A DNA stretch of 64,000 bases from Euryodendron excelsum (GCA_033060915.1 CM065397.1:24141001-24205000); one strand, 5' to 3'. Shown: positions 25,074 through 39,102, counted from the stretch's first letter. The notes: a model not told the origin generated them from the sequence alone. Program-made: numbers and translations.

Positions 25074-27253
25074 TGATGTTAAAATCATTGAAGAATACAA
25101 AGCACACATATATTCAATATAAACCAAGTCGTGCGAGAATTAAAGGGGTCGATCTTTGATGAAGAACTTGTGCAGGAGGGTCTTCTGTGTGATTGTTTGT
25201 TGTAGCTTCTCATTCATATCTTAAAATTTTTGAGTTCGGTGCAAATCTTTGTTTAATTGTTGTTGAACACAATAGAGTTCATGGAAGGGGAAAGGAAAAA
25301 GGGAAGAGGAGGAGAAAAGGAATGCTTATATATAAATTTGCATTTGTGTTTTATATGGGGTCTGAAGCTCTCCAAGGCTCCTCCAAAGTTTAGTTCTTCT
25401 GGTCACGAAATGTGGAGGTTTGGGTGTATGAATCTTGCTGCATGCGCTTACCCTTAGGCCCCGGTTGGTTGGGCCTTTTCTTTTTTGTTTTTAACTTTTT
25501 GCTTTATAAAAGTAGAAAAGCGCACCAGCTGTTGGTGGACGTTCTTTTTATTTTTTATTTTTTTTGGCTTCCTGAGGTTAAAAAGGCATATAAAAAAAAA
25601 GGGTCAAAACGCAAGATTTTAGTAGCTTTTTTAGTTGTACTTTTTTTTAAACAGTTTTTTAGCATAAAAAAATTGTATCAAATTGGGCCTCTATCTATAT
25701 GTAATACATAAAAAGAGAGGAACACCAAATTGGTGTTCCTGTATTTTTTAAATTCGGATATATTTTTATCCTAAAAAGCCAATACTTTTTGTATAAAAGT
25801 GTATGTAATTTCTCTATCACTTGAGGTAATATTAGAAGTTTTAAACGGCTCAGATTCAAATAGCCTCTTAATGTTGAATGTTAAAAAAAAAAAAAAAACA
25901 AAGGTTATAATTTTGATGCAAAGAAAACCAAGTTTTGAGAGAGAGGATGTTGGGAGGTAGTTAAAGAAACTAATAAGAAAGTGCTAAATACATAATAAGA
26001 CTAATAAGAATAAGAATGATATTCATACGTCACCTCTTCTTATCCAAGGAGTATTTTCAAAGGGGAAGTTGGAAAACAGTTTGGTCATACATAACTTCTT
26101 CGTTTTGATTTCATGGCTCAATAGTATGCGGTTATAAGGAGACTGCAGTACATGTATTTCTCGAGAAGTTCAAATTAAAGTTCAGTTTGATTTCAGATGT
26201 TGCTTTTCATTGGTAACCATATTGGCAAGAGTCCTCCTATGGGTTGAAATTTCTCACCCTTATCTACGCGGTCGTGAGTTTAAATCTATTTGAGGTAATA
26301 GTCCGTGTGAACCAAATGCGTGTGGAGGCTTCTACAACTTGGATGAAGTTGAGTTCAGCTTTGGCTCTCTCCTTGCTACAAAGCCCAGCAGGATAAGGGC
26401 TAATTTGATTATGCCTAGGCAGGGAAACTACACTGACCATCATCCACTATCCTTTTCTTAATTAAAATAAAAAAATAAAAAAATAAAGTCCCCTTGTGCA
26501 CTTCCTTCTATCCTTCTAATACAATTTTATGGGTGGATAAAAAAAATATCAGAATTATTAGATGGTGAATCTGGTTGTTTTTGGGGGGGCGGGGTTGGGA
26601 ATGAATTTTGTAAAATCCAAAGAAGAAAAATATAAGTGCATATCCAATATAAATTAAATTAGCATTATCATGATTTTTGTGCATATCATGTGTACTGTAT
26701 TTTTCTTTTTGCCTCCTTCGAGTTGATTGGTGAGTGTACTCCACACACAATTGATGAGGGTTGTAGGAAAGGCTTTTAGGCGTATCTAGAGTTTACTCTC
26801 TAGAAGAAAGTCAAAAACAAATGCCTTGGAAGGATTCTTGTCATAAAACAAAAAAAATTGTTTTTCCTCTTTTAGTTCCTCTGAAAACTTGTCGACTCTC
26901 ATGTCTTTTTTGTTTGAGTTCTTCACCATCAATTAATTTGATCTCTCTAACTTTTTTTTTTTTTTTTCTTTTACAGTAGAATATACAAGGTAACAAGCAT
27001 CAACTTTGGTGGTCATGGTGCAGTACCTCATTTAACCTCCTGGCCAATGAGAATGGAAAGAGGGGCTACAAGATCAAGCTGCCACCAAGCCTCATTTAAT
27101 TTCGAAGTATCCATTTCATCAATTACTTGGCTTCAATTCTAGCTATATCATTTGTGATTAATTTAAAATTCAATTGCATTGTGCGACTGTTGATATAATG
27201 GAAAATTGTATAAAATTGATAGGGTCCAATTTCAATAATCTGTATATCTATTC
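25074..27253. other. 3' UTR and downstream intergenic DNA
   Basis: The transporter's 3' UTR starts here; the poly(A) site is not resolved. Beyond about 25450 the sequence is AT-rich with long A and T runs. A segment from about 25455 to 25690, bounded by GGCCCCGG and TTGGGCCTC, could be a small MITE, but target duplications are unclear. No gene is supported. Confidence 0.4.
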
Positions 27254-27724
27254 CATAGTTGCTAATATGGGAAGCGAAAGCGAAAAACAATATTGAAAAC
27301 GTAAACGTGATACATGACCCAAAATATTATTGGAAACAGAAAATACAATGTGATACAAACATAAATAGGATGTTCATAAGAAAATTTATTAAGAACTTTA
27401 ACAAAGTAATACGAAGTATTGGAATAATTACATGATCAATTTAAATGATAATGCTAAACAATATCTATGAAAACTTGCTTGCACGATTACATATTTTACT
27501 TAAAAAATAAGATTTGAGAGCAAAAAATTATTAAAAATTAAAAAGAAAATCGTTTCTAGAGATCTTACATAACATTTTTAAGAGTTCTTGGAAATTTTCT
27601 TTTAATTATTTTATATTTTTGAAACATTTCCTAAAAGCCTCATTTAAAATTTTAAGAGTTTTGTCTTGTTTTTGAAAATGAGTTTAGGGCTTTCCCTCAT
27701 CAGAAAAATTTCCCGATAAGTATG
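27254..27724. mobile_element. Possible hAT-like element, CATAG-ended
   Basis: The left end CATAGTTGCTAATA and the reverse complement of the right end (CATACTTATC) resemble the ends of the elements at 57.1 and 61.2 kb. Flanks ATCTATTC (27246-27253) and GTCCATTC (27725-27732) match at 6 of 8 positions. The interior has GAAAACGTAAACG-type words, and its right part resembles 63050-63230. An old, degraded insertion is plausible but not certain. Confidence 0.4.
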
Positions 27725-28639
27725 GTCCATTCATATAGTCCATAATGAAATGACTTGAGCCTTGCACAATTTTTCTTTTCCTGTAATTGGGATCACAAAA
27801 AATTATTCCTTCAAAAAAAATATAATTCTTAATAAAACATTAGAAACCCTATGTTATACATGTTATTGTTAGTCCAAGTGGCAATCTAAGAGAAGGGTGA
27901 ATTGGGTTTAAATAATAATTTAACAAATAATTTTAGATTTAAAAATTCTAACTAAATATTCAAACAAACATTAATCAACTAATAATATGTTGTAAATAAA
28001 TACAAGCAATTCAAACTATAAAGTAAAGAAGCTACAGAGAAGAGAATATACCACCAAGATTTATTTTGGTACGAATTCAATTCTAAAGTCTACGTCCACT
28101 CTCCAAGGCTCATTCTTTGAGAATTTTCTCTATTATATCTAAACCGTAGATACAGTCATTAGCCTTTTAACCCTAGCGCTAGTCATCCTTTACAACTAGC
28201 TTTTTTCTACATATGCTAGTCACGCCCCTTCAATAAGTTTTTACATAGGTGCTAATCACACCCAACTAAGTGATCTCTCACTCTAACTAGTTTTTGTACA
28301 GATACTAGTCACACCCAACTACTAGCTATTTTTCTTAGCTAGTATTTCCTTTACAAAAAAAAAAAAGAAAAAAAGAATAAGAGTACAATCACTCTTTCTT
28401 ACAAATAAATTCTCTCAAAGAAAAGATATGTCAATAGAGCTATCAAGACATTACTAGATAAAAGACAATTAAACTCTCAGAAGCTTTGTAGGATCAATAT
28501 CACTTTGATGCACAAACTCTTGTTGCTCTTGATGTTCTTTTTGGTTTCTCAAGTGTATCTCTATTTATAGATAAAGATAGATGATGATTTGTAATTTCAA
28601 ATGAGTTTATTGCCATTTGAGAAAGTATTGAAAATTTTT

Positions 28640-29440
28640 TCCTGTTGAGCTACTTGCGGCTAGACAGATTTTTGAATTTCTAATCAAATGACTTTATTTT
28701 CACCTCGATTTTTATCTTGTTAACATTCGAATTTGAATGGATATAAAATAAATGTTGTAAACATGAAAGTCATCTTTTCAAAACCTCAGAAATCAAGTCG
28801 ATCCAATGGTCAGATCAAAAGTTGTTATCAAAATACTCAAATTGTCTCCTAGTTAGCATATTTAAATTTCTGCAGAGTTACCTTCACTTCCACCAGAAGT
28901 TTTGCCTCAATAATGTTCAAATTTAAAATTGTTTATAAGAAAAAAGTTATAGACATGAAAGTCAGATTTTTATAACCTCAAGAATTAGGTCGATCTAATG
29001 GTCAGATCAAAAGTTATAGTCAAAATACTCAAATTATTTTCCAGTTGGCAGATTTGAATTTTTGTAGAGTTGCCTTCACTTTCACCTCAATGTTCTCTCT
29101 TATAATGTTTGAATTTGAAGCTAGCTATAGGACAAAAAATGTAGACATGGAAGTCAGCTTTTCAGAAATTCAAGAATCATTACATTTTAATGTCTAGAAC
29201 AAAAGATATGGTTATATTACTAAGGTTGTCTTCCAATTATCATATTTTAAACTCCTGCTCCAATGTTTCACCTTTCAGCTTTATTTTGTCTCATAAGACA
29301 CTTTCTTCACTATGTTCTCACAAGATATCGTTTATAGGAATTTGATTTTTATTTCCAGTGCCAACAAAATCAGATTAATTCAATAGTTAGATCAAAAGAT
29401 ATGGGCCAAAAACTAAGGCTGTATCATACAATATAGTTTT
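28640..29440. repeat. Diverged tandem array, about four units of about 190 bp
   Basis: The anchor word GATC(C/T)AATGGTCAGATCAAAAG and its variants occur at about 28797, 28988, 29176 and 29371, spacings of 191, 188 and 195 bp. Between anchors, related blocks (ATAGACATGAAAGTCAG, TTGCCTTCACTTTCACC) recur in the same order. It lies within a larger interval, about 27850-29740, of transposon-like appearance that has a GGGTGAATTGGG-type start but no coding motif. Confidence 0.8.
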
Positions 29441-29939
29441 ATCAAATTTTCGACTTTAGAAGAAAATTATTTCTGTAATTTTCTTCCTTGAATCAAGTTT
29501 ACTTAAAACATAATTATCAATGATTTAAATATAACTTTTCAAGTCTTAATCACTCTTTCAAGTGCATCATAATCTAGTAAAAACTTTATTATATCAACTA
29601 AATCAAGGATTAAAAGCATTGAATATATTTAATCAAGAAAATATTTATAAATCAAAGTAAATTATCATCAAAATCATATATAAAATTTCTTATGAATAAA
29701 CTTAGGGCTAATAATAAGGTTTAGAATCAAGCGCTTACCACTGCGCCAAAAGCAATTGCTGTTAGCTAAGACGCAACTTTATTTCCTCATACCTTAGCAG
29801 TACAGAGCTTCGCACTATGTGGCAGGTGGGTATAAGGGTCTGTGCTATGTAAGCGCTACAGGTTGGCCAATCATGTACTCCATGTGTATCTCCCATAAAA
29901 TCCAACCAAGTTAAAGGTTGATTGCTGACCTCATAAAGT

Positions 29940-32900
29940 CAACATTTATGTCTTGAACAATAACTAAAAGTAATTAGGTTAGATAAAAATAAAAACTTCA
30001 GTGAAGGTCTCTTTTTAGGCAGTTCATCTTTTGTTTGCTATACGAGATTGCAAGAAAGTAATTTGTCGTGTTTGCTCGTTTTATTCTTTGATACATTCAT
30101 TTACTGCCAAAATTAAAAATCCCATAGTAAATGTACTATGTCTTGAAGAATAACCAAAAGGTGAACATATTAAGATAAAAATCACCCGATGAAGATTTCT
30201 TCCCAAGTAGTCCATCTTTTGCTTTCTAAATCATATTGTAAGTAAGTAATTTATTCTCTCCATTTCTTTTTTTTTTTTTTTTCTAATACACTTTTTTTAA
30301 AGCAAAGTTCGAAAACCTTATATTACATGTACTCTGTCTTGAAAAATAACCAAAATGTGACCACATTAGGCAAAAAGCACCAAATGAATGTTTCTTCCTA
30401 AGCAGTCCCTCTTTTGTTTCTTAAACCAGATTGCTGGTAAGTAATTTGTTATCTACATTCCTTTTCGTTTTTTATTACATTTTCTTAAAACAAAAAATCG
30501 AAATCTCAATATTCATGTACTCTGTCTTGAAGAATAATCAAAAGGTGACTATATAAAATAAAATTTTACTCAGTGAAGGTTTCTTTCCAAACAGTCCATC
30601 TTTGTTTTCTAAACCAAATTACAATTAAGCAATTTCTTCTTTTTTTTTCTTTTTTTTTCGTTCTTTGATACACTTTTCTTACAACAAAAAACTAAAAATC
30701 CTACATTACATTTACATGTACTATGTCTTAAAGAAAAGTAATTACATTAAGTAGAAATTATTTAGTGAAGTTTATGGTTGTCGCTTCACAGGATGCTGAC
30801 TTCTTCTTTCGCAACTTCACGAGTTGTTGTACTTTCGGTTGGTTGTAAAGTCCCCTCTAGTGCGGCTTCTTCCCATGTAGCCGATATTCTGCTTTTTAAA
30901 CCAAATTGCTATGTCCTTTCCATTAATTTTTTTGTTTGTTCTTTGATGTGCTTCTATTACAACAAAAATTAAAAACCCTATATTACATATACTACGTCTT
31001 GAAGAATAACCAAAAGGTAATTATAGTAGGCAAAAAAATAGAGTGAAGGCTTCTTCCCAACAATTCACCTTTGTTATACGAAACCAGATTGCAAGAAAGT
31101 AATTTGTTCCCTCTTCTATTCTTTGATACACTTCTCTTACAACATACAATTGAAAATAACATATTATATATACACTATCTTGAAGAATAACCAAAAGGTA
31201 ACTATACTAGGCAAAAAAAAAAAAAAAAACACCCAATAAAGGTTTCTTTCCAAGGGGCAATCTTTTGTTTTCTAAAGTAGATTGCAAGCAATAATTTGAA
31301 AACCTTAGATGACCTGTACACTGTCTTGAATACTAACCAAATGTAATTATATTAGGTAAAAACACCTAATGAAGGTTTTTTTCTCAAATGATCCATCTTT
31401 GTTTTTTAAACCAGATTGCAAGCACTTAATTTGTTATCTCTTTTGTTCTTTGATACACTTCTCTTACAATATAAAATTTAAAAACCCTTTATTATATGTT
31501 GTGTCTTGAAGAATAATCAACTTATATTAGGTAAAAATCATTCAGTGAAGTTTCTTTCCAAACAATTGGTCTATCTTTCATTTTCTAAACTAGATTGCAA
31601 GTAGTAATTTGTTCTCTCCATTTCTTTTTGTTCCTTGATATATTTTTGTTACAACAAAAAAATTGAAATTCCTATATTACATGTACACTATCTTGAATAA
31701 TAACCAAAAGATAATTATATTAGATCAAAATCAATAAATGAAGGTTTCTTCCCAAATGATCTATCTTTGTTTTTCTAACTCATATTGTAAACAAGTAATT
31801 TGTTCTCTATTTTATTCTTTGACACACTTTGCTTACAACACAAAATTGAAAATCCTATATTAACTATACTTACTATTATAAATTAAACTCTTGGGGTTGG
31901 TAAAGCCTCTACTTTAATGAGACTCTAAATTGTGTTTATGTCTCGTGTGACTTTCCACCATTTCCACCACTTGCACAAACTCACCCACTTTCCTATTTGG
32001 TCTCACCACTTGCACAAATTCACCCAAGTAGTGAATGACACCTTTGTTATTACATGTACTGTCTTGAAGAATAACCAAAGAGTAACTATATTAGGTAAAA
32101 ATCACTGAATGAAGGTTTCTTTCCAAGGGTCTATGTATTATTTTATAAATCTGATTGCAAGCAAGTAATATGTTCTCTCCGTTTCTTTTTGCTCTTTGAT
32201 ACACTTTTCTGGCGACAAAAAAATTAAAAACTCCATTTTATATGTATGCTTTCTTGAAGAATAACCAAAAAGTAACAATATTAGGTAAAAATTACCTGTG
32301 AAGATTTCTTTCCAAGCGGTCCATCTTTTGTTTTCTAAAACATATTGCAAGTAGTAATTTGTTTTCTCCATTTTTTTTGTTCCCTAATACATTTGCAATT
32401 TCCCGTCTGCTTGCAACAGAAAATTGAAAACCCTATATTATATGAATGCTGTCTTGAATAATAAAGTTAACCATATTAACTAAAATCATCCAATGAAGGC
32501 TTCTTTCCAAGCAGTCCATCTATTATTTTATAAATTTGATTGCAAGCAAGTAATATGTTCTCCCTGTTTCTTTTTGTTCTTTGATACACCTTTCTGGCCA
32601 CAAAAAAAAAAAAAAAAAAACTCTATATTACATTTGTGCTTTCTTGAAGAATAACCAAAAAGTAACTAAATTAGGTAAAAATTACCTGTGAAAGTTTCTT
32701 TCTAAGCTGTCCATCTTTTGTTTTCTAGACCAGATTGCAAAGAGTAATTTGTTCTCTCCGTTACTTTTTGTACTTTTGCTACACTTACAACAAAATTTTG
32801 AAACCTCTATATTACATGTCGTCTTGGAAAATAACCAAAAAGTAACAATATTAGATAAAAATAACCCAATAAAGATTTCTTCCCAATCGGTCCATCTTTT

Positions 32901-33180
32901 GTTTTTTAAAGCAGATTGCAAGCAAGTAATTTGTTCTCTTCGTGTTTTTTTTTTTTTTTGGTTCTTTAATACATTTGCAATTTCCTGTTGACTTGCAACC
33001 ATCTTTTGTTTTCTAAACCAAATTGCAAATAAATAATTTGTTCTTTTTGTTCTTTGCTACACTTGTTTTACCAAAAAAAGAATAAAATGAAAAACCATAT
33101 ATTATACGTACTTTGTCTTGAAGCATAACCAAAAGGTAATTATATTGGGTAAGCATCATGTATGGAAGGCTTCTACTTAG
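29940..33180. repeat. Satellite-like tandem array, about 16 units of about 190 bp
   Basis: The anchor TCTTGAAGAATAACCAAAAG and variants occur at 29951, 30141, 30337, 30525, 30726, 30997, 31178, 31324, 31504, 31691, 32062, 32252, 32452, 32642, 32822 and 33116. Most spacings are 180-201 bp. Each unit then carries a GAAGGTTTCTTCCCAA block, a CCATCTTTTGTTTTCTAAAC block, an AGATTGCAAGCAAGTAATTTG block broken into shorter variants, a T-rich block and a TTACAACA block. Longer intervals reflect small insertions (about 30770-30870 and 31862-32047) or lost anchors. No protein is encoded. The array ends about 300 bp before the likely promoter of the Myb/SANT gene. Confidence 0.92.
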
Positions 33181-33480
33181 TAATTTGTTGTTACTTTTTC
33201 TTGGAATACATGAATGTTTGGTATTATCTAAGCCGTTTGGCAACAATGGTACATAAACCCAATGTCTAACCTTTTTATTTTTATTGTGTGGTTTGAAACC
33301 CAATATGTACCAAGTATGTATGTGTTTATATTTATCCCCAAAGGAAAGACCTAACCTGGTTAAGCCCACTTCTGAACCAATTTGGGCTTAGATTGGGTTT
33401 GATCGCTTGAGTTGGACTTGACCCGACCCATTTAATCCAAGTCACAACCCTACTGTATGATGTGTATCTATTATATATGC

Positions 33481-33654
33481 ACATATAAATTTCGTAGAGC
33501 GAGTGTAAATTGTGTGAATGCAGGCTGCCTCTGTAACCAAACAAAGCGACGATTTGCCCTTATTCCGGAGTAGGGTTACTCTTCGCCAATCGTCCCTACC
33601 AGAGAGATCTTCTTAAGGCGCCAAACTGCAAGTCTGTTTCTCAAAACAAAAGCG
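33481..33654 (+). promoter_or_regulatory. Probable core promoter and 5' UTR exon of the Myb/SANT gene
   Basis: A TATA-like CATATAAAT begins at about 33480. About 30 bp downstream, the sequence becomes less AT-rich and pyrimidine-rich, up to a good splice donor, AAAGCG|GTAACG, at 33654/33655. This resembles a non-coding first exon. It could splice to TTGTGCAG at 39066 or GACACAG at 39101, just before the ATG at 39103. The join is inferred; no transcript evidence is available. Confidence 0.45.
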
Positions 33655-36600
33655 GTAACGGCTCAAGCTTTTCCTCTCAATTGCACTCTTTCAAGCTCTT
33701 ACTTTGAGTTGAATTGCTAGCCTTTTTTCTCCAAATTTGGCTTGCTTTGCTTTCTGGGTACATTGAATTTGGTCCTGACAATGCTATTTTGAGGAAGGGA
33801 AGGGTGGAATTTTTGGGATGTTAGGCTCAATTACTGAAGCAAAATCTTGGAACTCAATGTCAGTTTAATGATTTTATAGCTGACATTACTGTCGAATTAT
33901 TCAGATTACCTTTGTCCTTCTGGGTTCTGAATTGCCTCTAATGACTCTATGTTCAATTAGCGTGCTTCATTGATTCACAATCCGAAACCCACCTCGTTTT
34001 TTTACTATTTTTTTCCTTCGTTTTTTGGTTTAATTTTTTATCAGTTTGCCTTTTGGGTATCTCGAATTTGGGTTTGATTTCATCACCTAGTGTTACTTTG
34101 AGAGGAAAATTTAATTTTGCAGAATTTTTGCGCGTAATCACTGGGCTTCACCGAATCAAAATAATGAAAGCCGAGTGTAAATTAAATTCATGCTGTGTCT
34201 TCCTTTATTTTCTTTATGTTACTTTCTAGTTATGTTGATTTGTTTATTCATTCTGGTTCATAAAGCCCTAGTTTGAAGAGAAGATTTCAAAGTGTTGAGT
34301 ACTATTGAATACCTATGTAATGGTTTAAACTCTTGAAATTCATTCTAGTTGTATGTTTGCAGCTGAATTTCAACTTGCTGTTTCAAGTAGGGGAATATTT
34401 CTCTCTCGATGTTTTACCAAATTTAGTTGTGCAGTGATGTTTTTGATATTTTGAATTTCCAGTTTCACATAAGGACATGGTTTAAATCTTAATAACTTTT
34501 GCTTCACTGAAGCATCAACCAAATTCATATTAGTTTGATGATTTGTTGGACTCGGAACCTCAAATTGGCTGCTAGTGCAGAATGACGACACATTGTAACA
34601 GATGAGAAGTGAAAGATGGAGATACTTGAACTAAATCTCTATTACAACATTCCCTAAATGAAAAATATTACTGACGGCTGAACCTCTAGAATGACAAGAC
34701 TCTTATTTTTTTCAGGCAGCACAATACTTTTAGAAATTGTCAAATTTCCAATGATTAGGATACGTTGAATGGACAGTTAATAACATGCGAAGTGGTCATC
34801 TCTGAAAATTTGGGTGTTGGTATGTATTTCAGATGTGCATGCTGTTTGACACATTAGCAGCAGGCATAAAAGAAATTGAGAGTTTGAGACCTATGCCCGT
34901 TGATTAGTGTTTCTCAACCATGCTTTAAGACTATGGTCTTACATTCCAGGCAAGACCAGTTATGTTACAGACTCCTCCTTCATCCAGAGGGTGTAAACTA
35001 GAAAAACCAGACAACTTATACTATTCAGCAGTGCTCCTGTGTCAGAATTTGGAGGTTAGAATAATCGGAGATGTAGCCAGATACCTTCACTTAGCACACA
35101 TACCCAAGTCAGTTTAACATAGGATTAACTCATCAATTAAATGATAGTTGTTGTCTTCATTGGAAACAAGCAGAACCACAATCAGTTTATTTCTTTCCTC
35201 TGTTTGGTCAGTGTTAGTTATATGAAGCTACCCACTTGAGATGCTAGTCACCAGAAAGAAGCGATAAGGGGGCACACAAACATTTTTAATAAATTGAGAA
35301 AAATGTTTAGGTGACAGTTCTATGTGCAGAAAATTAAAACTAGCCTTGTTATATCACAAAAGAATAGTATGGAAACTGTCTAGAACTATTTCACCTTCAA
35401 AATCTGGAAACTTGTGCTACTTTTAGCTAAATGCATTCTTACTTGAGAAGGAAAATATGTAACTAATAACCAAACCCAGACAAGAAGAATGGGCAGAAAT
35501 ATTAAAAAAAGAAAATGAAATTTAACAGACAACACATGTTATCCAAGTAGGGTTTAAAGAAATGCCTTAAGAAATGAAAGGAAAATAAACAAATTTTATT
35601 CCTTAGATTTTCATGGACAGGAAAATAAAGGGACTTTTATGGAGGAATGTTAGCCTGTGGTTGTTTTTTTCTTTTTCTCAAATCATTTCATGAAAAGGAG
35701 GGTTAGAATGGTAAAATTACCATTAATGTTTCACTTCATTACTAAGTCTCTTAGTTGTGGACAGAGGTAACTTTTCTTCTTGTCTCCAACCAAATCAAAT
35801 CGGAAAAAACGGTGAATGAATATCATCTCTCTCTTGTGTTCTCTTCACAATGTATTTTTTTTTTCTTTTGTGCAGATGGCATTAGGTTATTGTTCTTCCT
35901 AAACTTTCACTAACAGGACTGACAACTTATTAGGAAACAGTATTCATCAGCTTGATTGTATAACGACAAACTACCCTAATGACCTGTAAGATATCATCAT
36001 TCTCTAAGTTAAAAAGTCCAAAATGCCAAACATGCAGGATGAAAGCAAATACTGTTTGCTGAGGAGTCAGCAATCTGTGAATAATTTAGGCTTGGTGGCA
36101 AGTGGAATACCATTGAACCCTCGTAACAATTCTGTGGATACACGTCATTCGTATTAACTATTATACTGTTTGTTGAATGTGAAAAACATTACAGAAGTAT
36201 CTTTAGAAAAGAAAAGAAACAAGGGTCTCAAGAGTCAAAACTCTCTTGTGGTCTTTGAGTCTGATTTCCATAAATGCAGACAAAAGAAATCCACCTCATA
36301 ACCATAAGTAATTCTGAAGAAGCAATATTGATGCAAATTGTTTGCAGGGGATGGGGAGCCTCATCTGGAGTCAAACTCTTTAAGAAACAGTGAAGTTGCC
36401 TCTTTCTATTCTCCTAAGCTTAGTTTTTTTTACCAAGATGATTTCATTATTTTCATCCAATTGCTTGTCCAGCTCAAATCTTCCTTTTTGTTTATTTGTT
36501 ATTTGCACAGTTTCATGTCCAACTCAAATGTCTTTATTCTCTTCATGTAATTTTTTATATCCAATAATATTTTTTTTGTCCAATTTGATTGTTCTATGAG

Positions 36601-39066
36601 GACGCATTGTCACTCATGCCTATTTCAATTACCTTTATTACAGATTTAATTTGCCTGCCTCTTTCGATGCTGTTTCCTATCAACCATCTTTCTTGCTTAT
36701 TCTCCCCAAATATAATCACAACTCAAACAGCCTAGGCTAGCACATTACAGCCGCATTTGGCTATATGAAATTGGATTCAATATCAAAACTGAATTGGACT
36801 GGAGTTTTGGGAATAGTCTAGCAGTGGATGGGATGTTTTATAAGGTTAATTGTTGAATCTAGAATTTAATCTCATAGGGGTGGGGATGCTTATGGCAGCG
36901 GTGCAACCATTGGATGGTGATGAGTGGTGAAATTGGTGTTGATGAATTCAATGGTACCTGGAATGTGGCTTGTTTTGGTGCATGGAAAGGTAACTGAGTC
37001 GTGTTACACTGCTTACTCTAAAATGCAGCAGAATGGTGCTCATATATTTTTATCAGTGTTGATTGAAATGGCCCTTTGTTTTATTTGTTCCCTTAAAACC
37101 TTTCCGTCCTGTAAAATTTCTACTTGATCTATTCTTTTCATGACGAGGAATCTACAGGAAGATATGAGAAAAAAAGAAAAATTGGATGACTAATGTAGCA
37201 CTTGGAATGGAAGTTTTTCATATTTCAAAATGCAAATAGCCAAACACAATTTGTCAGCATATTAACATTTCTTCTAGTAGTTACATATTGAACAATGGAT
37301 GATGGTAGCTGCAGTGGTGTTTGGTGACAGTTGTGGTGTTCCTTCGGCACTGGTGGTGAAAGGTAGGTATTGGTGCATTTTAGAACCTGTTAATATGGGA
37401 GAGAATTATGCTGAATTTGTTTGTTTGTTTTTTTTTTTTTTTTGTATGATAAGTGAGAATCATGCTGAAATTCTGAAACAGCAAAGGCTAAAATGTATGA
37501 GTTTCATGTTATTAAAATGAGGTGAAGTGCCTGTAAATATGATTTTGCTTTTCCAATTCATAATGACCTTAATATGGATAGAATAGTATTATTAAATTTT
37601 CTTTTAATACCTCCAAAACTGGAAGATGGTGAGAATCAAAGAAGAGGCCCAGAAATTCACTCTTATTGAGGCCCTATCGACCTATACAAAAATTACAAAG
37701 ATGAAAAATATAGCCCCTGAGGGCTTCTCTACTCCATTGAAGGGAGAGATCTACCTATGTAAGGTGGAAGAGTTAATACCACTATGAAGTAGCCTGTTAT
37801 GGTCCTCAAATTGTTGCTCCAACTTTTTGTTTGAAGCTACTTTTATTTATTTTTCCTCTTACTATTTTATTTCATTTTACCGTGTTATGAGATATTGATT
37901 CATCAACCAGCATATGTCTTTCTATTGGACCATGTGATAACTTCACCTCTATTGCTAAGCATTTATGGACAATATTATAGGCTGATTTGCTAACAATATT
38001 GACCAGTGTTCCAAGCTAAAATCGGGAATTGTGCTATTATCAATTCTCCAAAGCAAATTCATAACACACACACAACATTGGACCATTGCCTATGTGTTTC
38101 CGTCCTCTAGCATCATTTGAATTTACATTAGATCATGTAATCATAGCCTTGTTCAGCAGGCATTTCTCGATTGAATCAATTCAAATAACTTATAGTGGTT
38201 TGCAGACCGTTCATGACAACACTACAATACTAGATTTGCAACTTAGGTTACTTGGACTCTGGAACGGGTGTTGGATGCGGGTACGTGTTTAAGTGTCGGA
38301 TTGATCTAATTCTCAATTCCATGGACAATTTGACAGGGCTAAACTTCATATTCTTACTTATTTTACTTTTTTAACGTAAAATAGTGTTTACAAACGATAA
38401 TATAGTGTTTTATGCATAAAATGGAAGTCTTATGTGTAGTTTATAGTAAATTCAACTATTTCTGCATACATGTTGGATGCATGTCCAACTAGCCCTATCA
38501 AACACATATCTCATACTATTATCCAATTGTTGAGTGTCCAACATGGGTATTTTACAAATTTAGAAGAGTTCAGGTAACACAACAAGCTACCACAATTCTA
38601 TATAAACAACATGAGTAGAGCTATTACTAAATTCTTTTATCAGTGAAATGTTATTAGTAATTTGAAATTGTTTTCAGTAGTTCTGCATGCAATAAGTGAA
38701 TGTTTGTGATTAGGTGATCAACAGATAGATGATAGGAAGAATACAATGGGTAATTTAACAAATCTAATTCTTCTGTTAATTGTTGCCTCTAGCTGGTTTT
38801 ACTTCTAGCCGTGGTTTGAATTTTTTTGCTATCAATAAAATTCAATATTATGAAAATTCAATTCTTGCTGGTTTTACTTCTGTTAAATAAATATCATTCT
38901 CTTTTTATTGCTATCCACAACTGTATCTAAGTAATTGAATTTTTTTGCATTGACCTTATTTGCCAGCTGCTTCCCCCTCCGCCTCCTCCTTTCCTCTTTT
39001 TGTTGATCTCAGCCTTACAATTAATGACCCATGCATAAATGACCGTGCGACATTTTCATTGTGCAG
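33655..39066 (+). other. Inferred 5' UTR intron of the Myb/SANT gene
   Basis: About 5.4 kb of AT-rich sequence without a supported coding region. It contains a MITE at 38245-38580. If the 33.5-kb UTR exon is wrong, this is simply intergenic DNA. Short ORFs here show no recognisable domain. Confidence 0.4.
38245..38580. mobile_element. MITE, family B copy 1
   Basis: The ends GGTTACTTGGACTC and GAGTTCAGGTAAC are inverted repeats of each other with few mismatches. The body matches the copy at 42875-43169: GGGTACGTGT, TGATCTAATTCTCA, ATAAAATGGAAGTC and GAGTGTCCAACATG occur in the same order. No clear target duplication was found, so the superfamily is unassigned. Confidence 0.75.
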
Positions 39067-39102
39067 TTAGATGATTGAATTGTATTAAGTTCCTGACACA
39101 GA

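Noticed and set aside
29730..29870. tRNA- or SINE-like words (CTTACCACTGCGCC)
   Set aside because: No cloverleaf and no paired A and B boxes at proper spacing.
29940..33180. CRISPR-like regular repeat pattern
   Set aside because: The units are about 190-bp diverged tandem repeats in a plant genome, without short repeats, unique spacers or cas genes.
33013..33369. 118-codon open frame on the minus strand
   Set aside because: It overlaps the end of the tandem array; composition is repeat-derived and no family is recognised.
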